The notes beneath the pieces are model-generated. The model did no database searches, was not told the origin of the DNA, and saw nothing but the letters and a program-made list of their open reading frames with translations. A stretch of 64,000 nucleotides of DNA from Chytridium lagenaria (Eukaryota; Chytridiomycota; Chytridiomycetes; Chytridiales; Chytridiaceae), in contig JAHLKC010000079.1 of the NCBI GenBank assembly GCA_025449115.1, positions 1-64,000 of the forward strand, given 5' to 3'. Positions 1-9,194 of the stretch are shown here, piece after piece. The stretch's first letter is position 1. The number at the start of each line of letters is the position of its first letter. The position numbers and the translations under genes are program-made.

Positions 1-699
1 GAGCTTCCTTGGCTTGGAGATAAGCAACAACTTGACTAATCTTCGTATAGCCATTTTGCTCGAATAGATTCTTCAAACCATCGTTAATCGTGTTGTCAAT
101 AGTCAAAGCCTCCAGGTAATCTGTGTAATAAGACTCAGCGGTAACCACCGAGTCCCCAAAGCAACGAGTTTGTTCCGTTTCTCTTCAAATTCTTCAGCCA
201 TCTCAAGCGGAGTCAAGTATCCTTGCACAAGTCGTTTCATCTCATCACGAATAGCTTCAATCGTCTGAGAGGCATCATGATGAAGGTAGAGTTCAAAAGC
301 TTTGAAGCGGGAGTGAATGGAATCGTAAATCATTGCGACGTTAAACTTCGCTCGCATGGCATCATCCATATGTTCGACAAGTACACCTTTAATGATGTAT
401 TCGACCTCGTTCCACTGCCTCGCCTTCTCAACTGCTAACTCTATCTCCCCTATGTTTGTAACCACGTTGGCTACAACTATATCAGACGGAATAGGTGGCG
501 GCTGAACTTTCTTGACGAGCTGGTCCGACATCTTGAGGACACCCCTTGCGTAATATTTTGTAGGCAATGACGATGCATCGAGACGATCAAGGACCAAAGC
601 TTTCCATTCAGGATAGTATTTCTGCTTGTTGGCCGCCGTCAGTAGCTTGTACGTTGACTTCGGATGGGATGGATTAGATGGGGCAGACGACGTCGACAT
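1..699 (-). mobile_element. Copia-type retrotransposon gag-like fragment, frame-broken and cut by the window edge
   Basis: The minus strand encodes about 198 residues from an ATG at 699, opening with KLLTAANKQKYYPEW, which resembles the first motif of Ty1/Copia gag (UBN2-type) proteins. A helical segment follows (EAIRDEMKRLVQG, then LEMAEEFEEKRNKL), as in the gag core. The frame is lost at a CCCC run (plus strand 154-157). The same protein type resumes one base away with ESYYTDYLEALTIDNTIND and stays open to base 1, so the element continues outside the window. No zinc knuckle, protease, integrase or reverse transcriptase is visible here. The frame break could be an assembly indel or real decay. 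The family call rests on motif resemblance only; another LTR class is possible. Confidence 0.5.
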
Positions 700-867
700 C
701 TCGGTGAGGCTCTATTGAGTTTCAGGTGAGCGGATCTTAAATATCCCTCGGATTCACCCAACAACACGCCTAATCAACCGACGACACGTCACTGATACTT
801 TTATGCCCAATATTCCACGTCCGAGCCACGTAGTCGCGTATGTAGGTCTTTATATCAGACTCTTAAT

Positions 868-949
868 CTGTAGGATTTGGTGAATACCTTGATTTATTCA
901 CTAAATACACTAACCTGTAGGATTTGGTGAATACCTTAAATCCTACAGG
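868..949. repeat. Paired direct repeat with perfect 12-base inverted repeat
   Basis: A 23-base unit beginning CTGTAGGATTTGG occurs at 868-890 and again at 915-937. The second copy is followed at once by AAATCCTACAGG (938-949), the exact reverse complement of CCTGTAGGATTT (914-925), leaving a 12-base loop. This looks like the end of a mobile element or a small palindromic insertion. It lies about 170 bases upstream of the gag-like start. Confidence 0.6.
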
Positions 950-1033
950 TAATACAAGAAATGCCCTATACATAGTGGGCAACAAAGTGTACTGAAATGA
1001 ATTAAACAAGATAATAAAGTGGAAAAAACCAAC

Positions 1034-1247
1034 AGATCTGACCATTAGATCTTGCCACAGGACGGCGACAAGTCTACTAATTATTACTTAAGAAAATTTG
1101 AAACTTCCGACGCTTGTACGTCGCTCAATTTTGACAATTTGTTTTAGGGTTAAACCGGTTTCGAGATCTTCGCAACCAGGGCTACATTTCATATTAAGTC
1201 AAGTCACACAACAAAATCGATAACCCTGTGGGGACCCCATGTACCCT
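1034..1247. repeat. Dispersed repeat, copy A
   Basis: It runs from AGATCTGACC to a GTACCCT end and matches 1659-1857 with scattered substitutions and small gaps. Shared blocks include CGACAAGTCTACTAATTATT, GAAACTTCCGACGCTTG and AAATCGATAACCCTGTGGGG. It has no coding potential that I can see. Confidence 0.7.
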
Positions 1248-1658
1248 TTTTAATTAATAAATTTTTTGAACTTTGAATGCTCATACGGCAGTCAATTTTG
1301 CGAATTTCGACCGGGTAAAAAGCATTCCAGCATCGTGACGGAATGTACGACGTTTCTTACTAAGTCACCAAAAAAACCCCTCGGGGACCCCTATGTACCC
1401 TAACCCTTAAATAGAGTCACTTCGTACCACCCTATTCTGAGTGACGCATATAGTTCTTGTTATCAATATCTATGCTTGTGCAAAGTATCAGCAAATTCTG
1501 ACCATTTGTTTTCACGTTATACAGACTCAAAGTTAGAAATGTGCCGATTTTGACGGAAAATCCACCAAACATATAGTAACCATAAATTCCATGCTACCCA
1601 TTTGAGTCATACAATATACATGTAACACTGTTGCTGACATCTCTGCAAAATTTGAGCA

Positions 1659-1875
1659 AGATCTGACCGTTAGATATTGCCGCAGGACAGCGACAAGTCT
1701 ACTAATTATTACTTAAGAAAATTTGAAACTTCCGACGCTTGAGCGATTTGATTGAGGGTAAAACCGGTTTCGTGATCGTCGCAGCAAGGCCTACGTTTCA
1801 TATTAAGTCACGTCAAACAAAAAAATCGATAACCCTGTGGGGACCCCCATGTACCCTAACCCCTAACCCCTAAGA
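1659..1875. repeat. Dispersed repeat, copy B, ending in telomere-like tract
   Basis: This is the second copy of the repeat at 1034-1247, in the same orientation. It ends in about three CCCTAA/CCCCTAA units (1854-1875), which look like a short interstitial telomere-type tract. A third, truncated relative near 1382-1404 also ends in GTACCCTAACCC. Confidence 0.65.
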
Positions 1876-2406
1876 CATGTTAAAATAAAAATGCGTTCAC
1901 TTTTTTGTAATGTAGATATCTATTCTTTCCTTGACGCTTTATTTGTAAAAACATTTGCAGACTCTTTCATATCTTTTGCCTTAACTGTTTCTTAACTAGT
2001 CGTTAGGGGTTCAGGTCGTTTGTCTCTTCTTACGTGCGTTTCAACTTTTTATGTTTATTTTCTTTTGTTCTTTATACGCTCGTCCATTTATTGCGGTTTA
2101 CATATGAAAAATTACCTAACCTTCTAACCCACAGGCCCTTATAAGATTGGAAAATACGGGTGAGCTTGGAATCGCGGTAGGGGATGTGGGTGGATCTTGT
2201 GAGAGAGTCTTTAAAGGAGAAGAAGCAGCAAGACGGTTTACCATTTGTCTTCAGTGAGTTTTGAGATGACGTTTGCCGAGGGTAAGGAGGGATCTAAAGT
2301 CTGTGGAAAAGGTCGTTGAAATGATGGGAGGGGTGGTTGCGGCGGTGAAGAAGAGTACTGGAAAGGTGGAGAAGAACGTTGCTAAGGGCAATGATGAAGA
2401 GGCGGC

Positions 2407-2473
2407 ATCCGCAGATGCCATCTGCGGATAATAGGTTGGATACGGATGTCGGATTTTGGCATTATCCGTATCC
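2407..2473. repeat. Two adjacent perfect hairpins
   Basis: ATCCGCAGAT (2407-2416) pairs exactly with ATCTGCGGAT (2420-2429) across a 3-base loop. GGATACGGAT (2438-2447) pairs exactly with ATCCGTATCC (2464-2473) across 16 bases. The arms share an ATCCG(C/T)A core. Such repeated ATCCGNATCC units resemble subterminal repeats of DNA transposons, but no transposase is adjacent. Confidence 0.65.
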
Positions 2474-2629
2474 GAAGATTCGGGTGACTTAATCCGTAAA
2501 AACTAGATTTAAAAAACAGTAGTGTGACGTTATTGATGGAGTTGGTTGCCTTGGATTTTAAATATCTACATCGTGGATGGGTAAAGACTTTGATTCGAAA
2601 AACAGGAAGGGAGAGGGTGTGCGAGGGGG

Positions 2630-2848
2630 ATGGGTATTCAACAGAAGATTGTGAGTTTGAGGTCGAAACTTGTGGCCTGTGAGGACAAGTGGGCATTTCT
2701 TGAGCACTTGAAACCAAAGAGTAGGAATGCGTTGTTGGAGGAGCAAGTGGATCTGGCATTAGAACCATCGCCTACAGCGATGTCTCACCCGTGGAAAGGG
2801 TTGAAAGTCTTGGAGATGTCAGAAGTTGAGGGGCTCAAGGTTGAGTGA
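2630..2848 (+). CDS. Short hypothetical ORF, possibly the 3' part of a disrupted gene
   Basis: It encodes 72 residues rich in K, E and L (for example EEQVDLALEPSPTAMSHPW), with no family I recognise. Just upstream, bases about 2290-2430 hold a second open stretch of similar composition (KKSTGKVEKNVAKGN) that stops inside the hairpin pair at 2407-2473. One reading is a single exon split by a small insertion carrying the hairpins. No start context, intron or homologue supports this, so it may not be a gene at all. Confidence 0.2.
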   Translation: MGIQQKIVSLRSKLVACEDKWAFLEHLKPKSRNALLEEQVDLALEPSPTAMSHPWKGLKVLEMSEVEGLKVE

Positions 2849-3617
2849 CGCGCTCTAGTTAAGCGTAGTGGTAGTCGGCAACGCAGATAAAAAAAACAAG
2901 AAAAAAAAATTCCTCACAAAGTGATGTTTATTACATATTATTGTTATTAATTAACTATATGGTCCTTTTGGTTGAAAATTATCTTTCATTAAATAGTTCA
3001 CCTACATATATTCTGTGCCAAGTCAGATTCCAAAATCATAATCATGACATCAATAAACACACACTCAATAGCCTTTTTTATCTTGATCACTTAGGGTTAG
3101 GCCTGCAATAATTTATAATTTTGAAGTATGCTTGCCCTAAAATCATTTAGCAAAAGTTTTGGCTTACAAATAAAATACCAGGAATCCATATTGAGCTTTT
3201 CGAATTCACATATGACCGAGATGGCGCTGCAAGCAACCTTACCATCTCCAGCCATTCCCAATTGACTCTCCTTGTTCAATAAATCGGTAGTCTTTGAAGG
3301 TGGCCACATTGGAACTGACGGTCGCTTGATCGAGTCTGAACAACTTTTGCCATAATCTCCAGAAATAAAAGTTGAAGTACAAATGGAGAGGTATCGTTGT
3401 ATTATTTATCCGCACAGATTGTCACAAAATCTTGCGGATAAATAAGAAAATATAGGGAGTGACATTTGGTTAGTGTCACCATCTTTTTCTCTTCTTGACG
3501 ACCTGTTGGAGAGTCGTCAAGATTTGTTTGCTTGCTGTCGCTTATAGGTATGGCTGCTGTAGTTCTCCTCCTCTTCTTCCTTCCACTACGTCATGGGACG
3601 GGGTCTTGGTGTCAGTC
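2849..3617. other. Stretch without a recognisable gene
   Basis: This is AT-rich, low-complexity DNA with A-tracts near 2889-2910. Short open frames on both strands (for example 3097-3309 minus) show no recognisable motif or splice pattern. Confidence 0.4.
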
Positions 3618-4622
3618 ATGGATGGAGCTTCCCTTACCCAGGCTATTTCTGATTTGGGGGATGATCGGCCCATCCCTGGATCCTTGATTAACCGCAGGGC
3701 CCGCCTTTTGGAGGTCCTGTCCATTTATGAAGCGCGTCCAGTTCGGGTAATGGGAGTGGTTCCATTTACCATGGATATTGTGAATGATATCCTGGCTGGC
3801 ACCTTTGTCTGGAACCCGAGGACTGGTTGTTGGCAGGGGACGCGGATGAAAAGGAGGTGGAGGATGTAGTGGACTCCAATGCGGCAGATTCCGATCGGGC
3901 CAATTCAGAGGTGGCCCTTGGGGACATTGATTGGGTTTCTAGGATCAAAGATCTCCAGCGAGAGAATCAGCGGCTCCGCCGGAAGGCTTCCAAAGAAAGG
4001 AAAGCGTTCGGCTTCATCTCGCCGTCATAAGGGCTTGAAGCGTCGTAAGAAGTCTCGTTCTTCCTCAGGGAGCTCCTCTTCGGACTCGGATTCTTCATCG
4101 GCCTCCTCGTCTGCCTCTTCGTCGTCGTCGGATCAAGAACGGTTGAATTTGGGTCAGGATTTTGTCCCTGATCTATTGGACAGGGTGAGTGTTCTCTCTA
4201 TTATTTTTCTGAGTAGTTGGTCTACCTAAGGGCCGGAGATTTTCGCTAGCGCTATCTCCTTGAGAGGTGCGCACGGTTTTCTCACTCACTTTTTCTGTCT
4301 TCTTTGTTGTTTATTTATTTGCGGTTTTCGGTCTGGGTTCGCTGTAAGAGTTTTATACTACAGCAGCCCACTTTTATTTATTTGGTTACTTTTTCCTTAG
4401 GGGCGTTGGTCCCATATCCTTTCGGGTTCTCCTGTTGTGGAGGGCCTTATGCCCTGTTGGGGGTTTTTTCTTGGTGGTGGCTAGTATATATGTGTTGACA
4501 TATGGGGTTTCTCTAACTCCACCACCTTTCTCTTGGTTTCGTTAGAAACATGAACGATATCACGTCTTGTTGCGTGATCTTCAATCGGCTTGTGCGGCTT
4601 CTGCGACATCATCGGTTATTTA
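3618..4622 (+). pseudogene. Broken SR/serine-rich ORF, possible mobile-element remnant
   Basis: Protein-like sequence runs along the plus strand but changes frame twice. MDGASLTQAISDLGDDRPIP and the residues after it lie in one frame (3618 to about 3830). An acidic/coiled segment with RIKDLQRENQRLRRKASK follows in a second. A basic and serine-rich tract (RRKKSRSSSGSSSSDSDS) follows in a third, ending at a GTGAGT donor (about 4182). A possible acceptor near 4548 joins to KHERYHVLLRDLQSACA and a stop at 4620-4622. The changes may be assembly indels or decay. The order of acidic coiled coil then RS/S-rich tail recalls a splicing-type or gag-like nucleic-acid-binding protein, but I cannot name the family. 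Confidence 0.35.
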
Positions 4623-4697
4623 AGGTATTGACGTCATGATCTAACAGCTACTGATATTTGGAAGAAAACTAAATTCGTTTCGCTTCAAATATACAAT

Positions 4698-7600
4698 ATG
4701 GGGATGGAATTGGAGCGAACCGAATGCAACTGCACTCGTAGAATATCGACTTGTATACATAAAGACGTTATCCCCTTTGTTAAAGATCACATTAAATATC
4801 CGCAAGGTGAGCTTAGTTTTTTCTCGGACGACACAGTTGTCCACAACAGCGGTATCAGACAAGTTGTACGCTTACCGCTAAATACGTACGTTTACTAGCG
4901 TTGTTACACGCATAAAGCCGCATTTGTTTGGTTGTTGCCATAACTGCACGCATACTGTTTTCAGCTTACTGCACCTTTATTAGTGTATAGCTGATCGCAA
5001 GCGTTTTTTTTTTTATCTTCCACACAGATACAGACCCGTTTATAAGTCTTCACTTTGACAAGAGATTTAAGATATTCGCGGTTCTTGATGAAAGAATTAC
5101 TACTGGATCGCAGTGGCTTATACTTCGCATGTTCATCAACAAAAGCAACAAGGTGGCTTTCCACTGCGAAGGTATCCATTGCAGAAATGGGAAAGTCAAC
5201 GTCAGCCCATGTTATCACATTGATGTCCTACGAAAAGCTGATCCAAGTACATTAAGCTTCAGTCAACAAGTCGTATCTCCTGAAGAGGACGAAAAAAATG
5301 GTTCGGTGTCTTGGAAGCCAATACCCCCACCGCATTATTCACTTCTTGAACGTGAGGCTAGTTTTTGGCCTCCAAGAATCTTCAGGGCTGGAGAAGATGC
5401 GATTCTGAACCCTGGCACTGTCTTCTACCTTGAAGGTGACTCTCAATGCGTCTGCGGATTAAAGATACGAAATTGCGATTCTGAAAAAAGATTTCGGTGG
5501 TGTATGCTATACACAGAACAGGGTGCCGTTCGCTGCTTTATTGAAACAGCAAAATGCTCTCGTTGCCCTCCAAGGTATAACAGATTTATTGGGCCTGACC
5601 TTGGAGATCGGGGAATATTCAATAAGAACAATTTCTGTCTTATAACGCACTTTTTCCTGGACAAGATAACGGAACTGATTACCTCAACAACATTCTCCTT
5701 TCACGCTTACTCAAAGCACTTACAGTCAAACTATAATGAGTTTGGTCGGGGAAGGTGCCTGTACAAGCCTCCTTCTAGTAAAGTCATATCTGCGGTAAGT
5801 CATCACTTGTCATAAATTTTTTTCCATTCCATTCCTGCAAGCTGGCCAGGTACTGCTTGACCATCTGGATCAATGATCCAAATGCCCGCATACTAACGTT
5901 AACGGCGGTAATACACCGCACATAAACGTATGTTAACGTTTGCGGCCGTCTGTTTAAGTGTACAGCCGTAAACGGCCGTATGCGTTAATTTTGTACCTAC
6001 TTCCGGGAATCCCTAACTTTTTTTTAGGCTTGGTTTTCCTTTCGTAAGATACAAGATTTAACCATGGGCATGGATATACAATGCCCATTCTGTAAGGAAA
6101 CTGGCTACGATATGGTTGCTTGTGACGGTATCAGCATTGGTTATCAAGAAGACAAAAGACAAGCAACCTCATCCCACCAACATTCATCGATTCATACAGC
6201 AGTGAGAACAACACTGTGAACTACTTAGCGTCAAAACAGGTGAGAAATTCTTTTGCAGTGAATATTCTAATATGGCATAGTTTGTGCCTAGCAGAAATGT
6301 TAGAAAGGCAGGACGAGAGTTCTGCGATATATTCAAGCATGTGCATAACGGTGTTACGCGTCAAATGAAAGCAGCTGGAAAAGAGTTGGGATTGCTTTTA
6401 AACGTATACTGGGACAATGCACCGCGTTTCATGGCATTCATACTTAGAGATGAGATATGGACCCCAGCTGAAATAGCGGCGCTTAGAACTTTGCTTAAAG
6501 TAGTGAGTATATTTCATTGTGCCGTATTACTCTTTGACCTATCGTAACATCTATAAAGATATTCTGTGAACAGTCAGTTGTTACAATCATATTGCCTGTC
6601 GGTGATAAATGTCTTCAGGAATTAGAACGCTGGGAGCAGCTAGATGTGCAGGAGAAGTTGACTTTGATTGATGATCTTCGTCAAAACGTACCTTCAGTCG
6701 GCAATTTGTTATTTGAGGTCATTGTTGTTGGAAACAACACATATTTACCGGAAGAATTCATCAAACTTGCTCAATGGTTAAGAAAGAGAAGGAATGTTGT
6801 TGAGAGCCAACATAGCCGCCATCCTGTAGCGGATCCAAAGACAACCGAACATGGAGATTATGTGAACAAAAACTGGCAAAAAGTAAGTACAGAAGCCGTA
6901 CAAAACCCCATGTAACCGTATACAACCGTATACTGTTATGTACCTTTGTATACTGCCGTTTACGTTTGTGTGCGCCCGTCTCTGGACTGTAATGTTGGCA
7001 TCTCTGTTGATTAACGCTTTCAAAAGACAGGTTCCTTTTACTTTTTACCTGAAATACGGCAACGTCCACGATATCTCAACCTTGGACCTGCAGACAATCT
7101 ACCTACAGCAGCTAAAAAGGGGACAACGGAAGCTGACGTTTGTCCTAAATATTACGACAGGCAGAGGAAGGCTAAATCAATGACGGCCGGAGCAATGGTT
7201 TTTTATGTCGTCATCGATTTTATATTGGATTTCACCTTTTTCCTAAAGCTGAAAGCATCAATGATATTTTCGCAACTCTATACACAAGGTACCATACAAT
7301 TTAACAATTTAACACTAAATCTTGCAGGTTTCAACAGTGCCATCCATTTGTGTTGCTGATAATATATTGCCATGCTGCAGACTACTGCACTTTGCGGGAG
7401 TATGAACTCTTCAAAGATTGTCGATTTGTTATAGACGATTTTCAACTCAAATGCTCACAGGGGCTGTTCCGCTGCTTCTCACGCAAAACACTACAGAAAG
7501 CACATTAAAATTGGAGATCTTAATACGAGCTACACCGAGTCGGCCAACCACAACATGGGAGTCCTGCGTCAAATGGTTTCATATACATGACTGAAGGACA

Positions 7601-7712
7601 TGCTATTATGACTATATTCACCTATATTTGTATGGCAAATAGGATGGTTTGGAAGGAACTGTCAGTAGAGGGTAGCGAATTTTTTTTAAAAAAGTTTGCA
7701 TGTCAACAATGA
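4698..7712 (+). CDS. KDZ-type DNA transposase with CxC cysteine clusters
   Basis: Seven exons can be read: 4698-4865, 5029-5791, 6029-6239, 6293-6502, 6559-6882, 7027-7288 and 7328-7712. Exon 2 carries a Cys cluster (CVCGLKIRNC..C..C..C) and the family motif FIGPDLGDRGIFN. Exon 3 carries CPFCKETGYDMVACDG. The later exons match the catalytic region: CPKYYDRQRK, then DYCTLREYELFKDCRFVIDD, GCSAASHAKHYRK and LNTSYTESANHNMGVLR, ending near MANRMVWKEL. This order is that of Kyakuja-Dileera-Zisupton transposases known from fungi and animals. The usual Y-D-N/H-A-C box reads YCHAADYC, so a catalytic Asp may be lost. At least three one-base frame changes occur (about 6170, 7450, 7590), so activity is uncertain. 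The start codon is the first ATG of exon 1; upstream exons cannot be excluded. Confidence 0.7.
5886..5988. repeat. CCGTA-type palindromic repeat cluster in transposase intron 2
   Basis: Repeated, partly palindromic units (TAACGTTAACGGCGGTA, AGCCGTAAACGGCCGTATGCG) fill the intron at 5792-6028. The same word family recurs at 6911, 7881, 8150 and 9044. Confidence 0.6.
6911..6980. repeat. CCGTATAC repeat cluster in transposase intron 5
   Basis: Tandem variants TGTAACCGTATACAACCGTA, TACTGTTATGTACCTTTGTA and TACTGCCGTTTACG lie inside the intron at 6883-7026. Confidence 0.6.
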
Positions 7713-7880
7713 AGAATATATACTGTCTTATTACAAAAGTTAGTTTACAATGACTACGTTGAAAAAAAAAACGTAAGTGCAAAAGGAGATAACCTCACAA
7801 AGTTATTTCAAAATGACTACGTTGAAATGGAACCGTAAAAATTCAAATGAGTGCAAAAGTAACTTCCAAACAACCATCTG

Positions 7881-7975
7881 ATACCGTAAACGGCCGTTAC
7901 CAATTACTTTTTCGTTAGACAAACTGCCAATCACGCCCGTTTACGGCTACGCGTCATTATTTATGGCCGTTAGTT
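7881..7975. repeat. CCGTA-type palindromic cluster downstream of the transposase
   Basis: It contains ATACCGTAAACGGCCGTTAC and, inverted, CACGCCCGTTTACGGCTACG, so the two ends of the cluster face each other. Confidence 0.6.
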
Positions 7976-8060
7976 TTATGAATGAAGATGATATAATTTA
8001 TATTAAAATGGCTAACTCTAAAAACAAATGGCATAACACTCCAAACATAACGCTCCTATA

Positions 8061-8404
8061 CGGTTGGAGTGATTAGGTGGCATCCAGAACCATTTAATGC
8101 ATTCAAGCGCACAAAAGTAGTTTCATGCCGATAGCAGAAGAAACAGTATACAACCGTAGACGGCCAAATGCGGTCCTAATTCTACAAGTAGCATTGCCGT
8201 CTACGGCCGTGTACGGTGATGTGCGGCCTTTTAATTTGGTGCAACATTTTAAAACAGGATTTGCTTGCTGGACCATGTTGACAGGTGGCTGTCAGTTGAA
8301 AGATACAAGGTTCATCTTTTGCTATGCTGCTGAAGATTGGCAGAGCTATGCCATGGCAAAGATTGGCGTGATTAGGTGGCATCCTGAACCATTTAATGCA
8401 CCTC
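8061..8404. repeat. Direct repeat of about 42 bases, 300 bases apart
   Basis: TTGGAGTGATTAGGTGGCAT at about 8061 and TTGGCGTGATTAGGTGGCAT at about 8361 continue into matching CC(A/T)GAACCATTTAATGCA sequence. Both copies can read GVIRWHPEPFNA. The region between holds a CCGTA repeat cluster and a 102-residue open frame (8125-8433), probably decayed element coding sequence and not a host gene. Confidence 0.55.
8150..8228. repeat. CCGTAGACGGCC repeat cluster
   Basis: Units such as CAACCGTAGACGGCCAAATG and GCCGTCTACGGCCGTGTACG belong to the same palindromic family as the clusters in the transposase introns. Confidence 0.6.
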
Positions 8405-8513
8405 TGTACGAGTCTCAACATGCCTTTCATTAATTATTAAATTCGAAGGCCTGAAAAAAGAAAAAAAAATACACATAAATATAATAAATCTTATCAATAA
8501 AATGTTTTGACCC

Positions 8514-8879
8514 ATGTCTCCAGCACTTCTCCTAGTCCGCAACTACAACCACCACAACCCCATCATCTTGGTTTCCAATGGGGTGAATCACCACCACCAT
8601 CATGATGATCATGAGCTTAATCAGTTGATGCAGGATGTGAGATCGGACTTAGGTGCGCTGCGAACGGACATGAAGGCGCTAGACACTAAGGTCGGGGCAC
8701 TTGACATCAAGGTCAGGGCACTTGACACTAAGGTTGGGGCACTTGACATCAAGGTTGAAACTTTGAGAAGTATGTATCTTGGACCTCACTTTTTGAACTT
8801 AAACTGAATATCTGTTGTATTTGTCTCATAGGCGATTATCACAGCTCCAGTCAACGGCTTTTCGGAAAGGCATTTTGAT
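8514..8879 (+). CDS. Hypothetical coiled-coil protein with tandem heptad-like repeats
   Basis: The first exon (8514-8769) encodes a His-rich stretch and then LMQDVRSDLGALRTDMKALD, followed by alternating KVGALDIKV/KVRALDTKV units. The DNA beneath (8660-8756) is a tandem repeat of about 21 bases. The pattern predicts a parallel coiled coil and is common in fungal proteins of unknown role. A GTATGT donor at 8770 and an AG at 8830-8831 give a short second exon ending at a TGA near 8879. A one-base shift there would lengthen it, so the 3' end is uncertain. It lies between CCGTA repeat clusters and may be part of the mobile element. Confidence 0.4.
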
Positions 8880-9043
8880 CCGACATAATAGCCATGCTTG
8901 GGCAGTCTGAATGCAGCTAAGTTGCCAACAACCAAATTGCCCAAGTCTTCAAAGCAGCCAAAACATCCTGTTACGTTGCGTCGGTTTATAGTTCTATTAT
9001 ATTTTCTTTTATCATCTACTTTAACATTTAACACTTGTTAAGG

Positions 9044-9120
9044 CTTGCGGCCGTATGCAATGGTATATTGTTATAAATAGACGTATACTTTTGTCTATAC
9101 CCGCTTAGGGCCGTATACTT
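9044..9120. repeat. CCGTATAC/CCGTATGC repeat cluster
   Basis: TTGCGGCCGTATGCAATGG, AGACGTATACTTTTGTC and AGGGCCGTATACTTAGGG form the last clear member of the palindromic repeat family. This may mark the right limit of the element-associated region. Confidence 0.55.
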
Positions 9121-9194
9121 AGGGAAATTTTTTCCAAAGCCTTTTTATTGCAACCAAGAACGTGTCTATCGGGTTGAAAGCAAGAAAAAGAGGT

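Larger units (their letters stand above)
700..2160. other. Gene-free AT-rich repeat region
   Basis: No credible exon is seen. The stretch holds the inverted/direct repeat at 868-949, the two copies of a roughly 200-base dispersed repeat (1034 and 1659), a shorter related piece near 1382-1404, and CCCTAA-rich tracts. It lies upstream of the gag-like fragment on its strand, where a 5' LTR would be expected, but no LTR pair can be defined from one side. Confidence 0.5.

Noticed and set aside
1854..1875. A true chromosome end
   Set aside because: Only about three imperfect CCCTAA units, embedded in a dispersed repeat and followed by more unique sequence.
3778..4181. The SR-rich ORF as a host splicing factor
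   Set aside because: No RNA-recognition motif is visible and the frame breaks twice, so a specific splicing factor cannot be supported.
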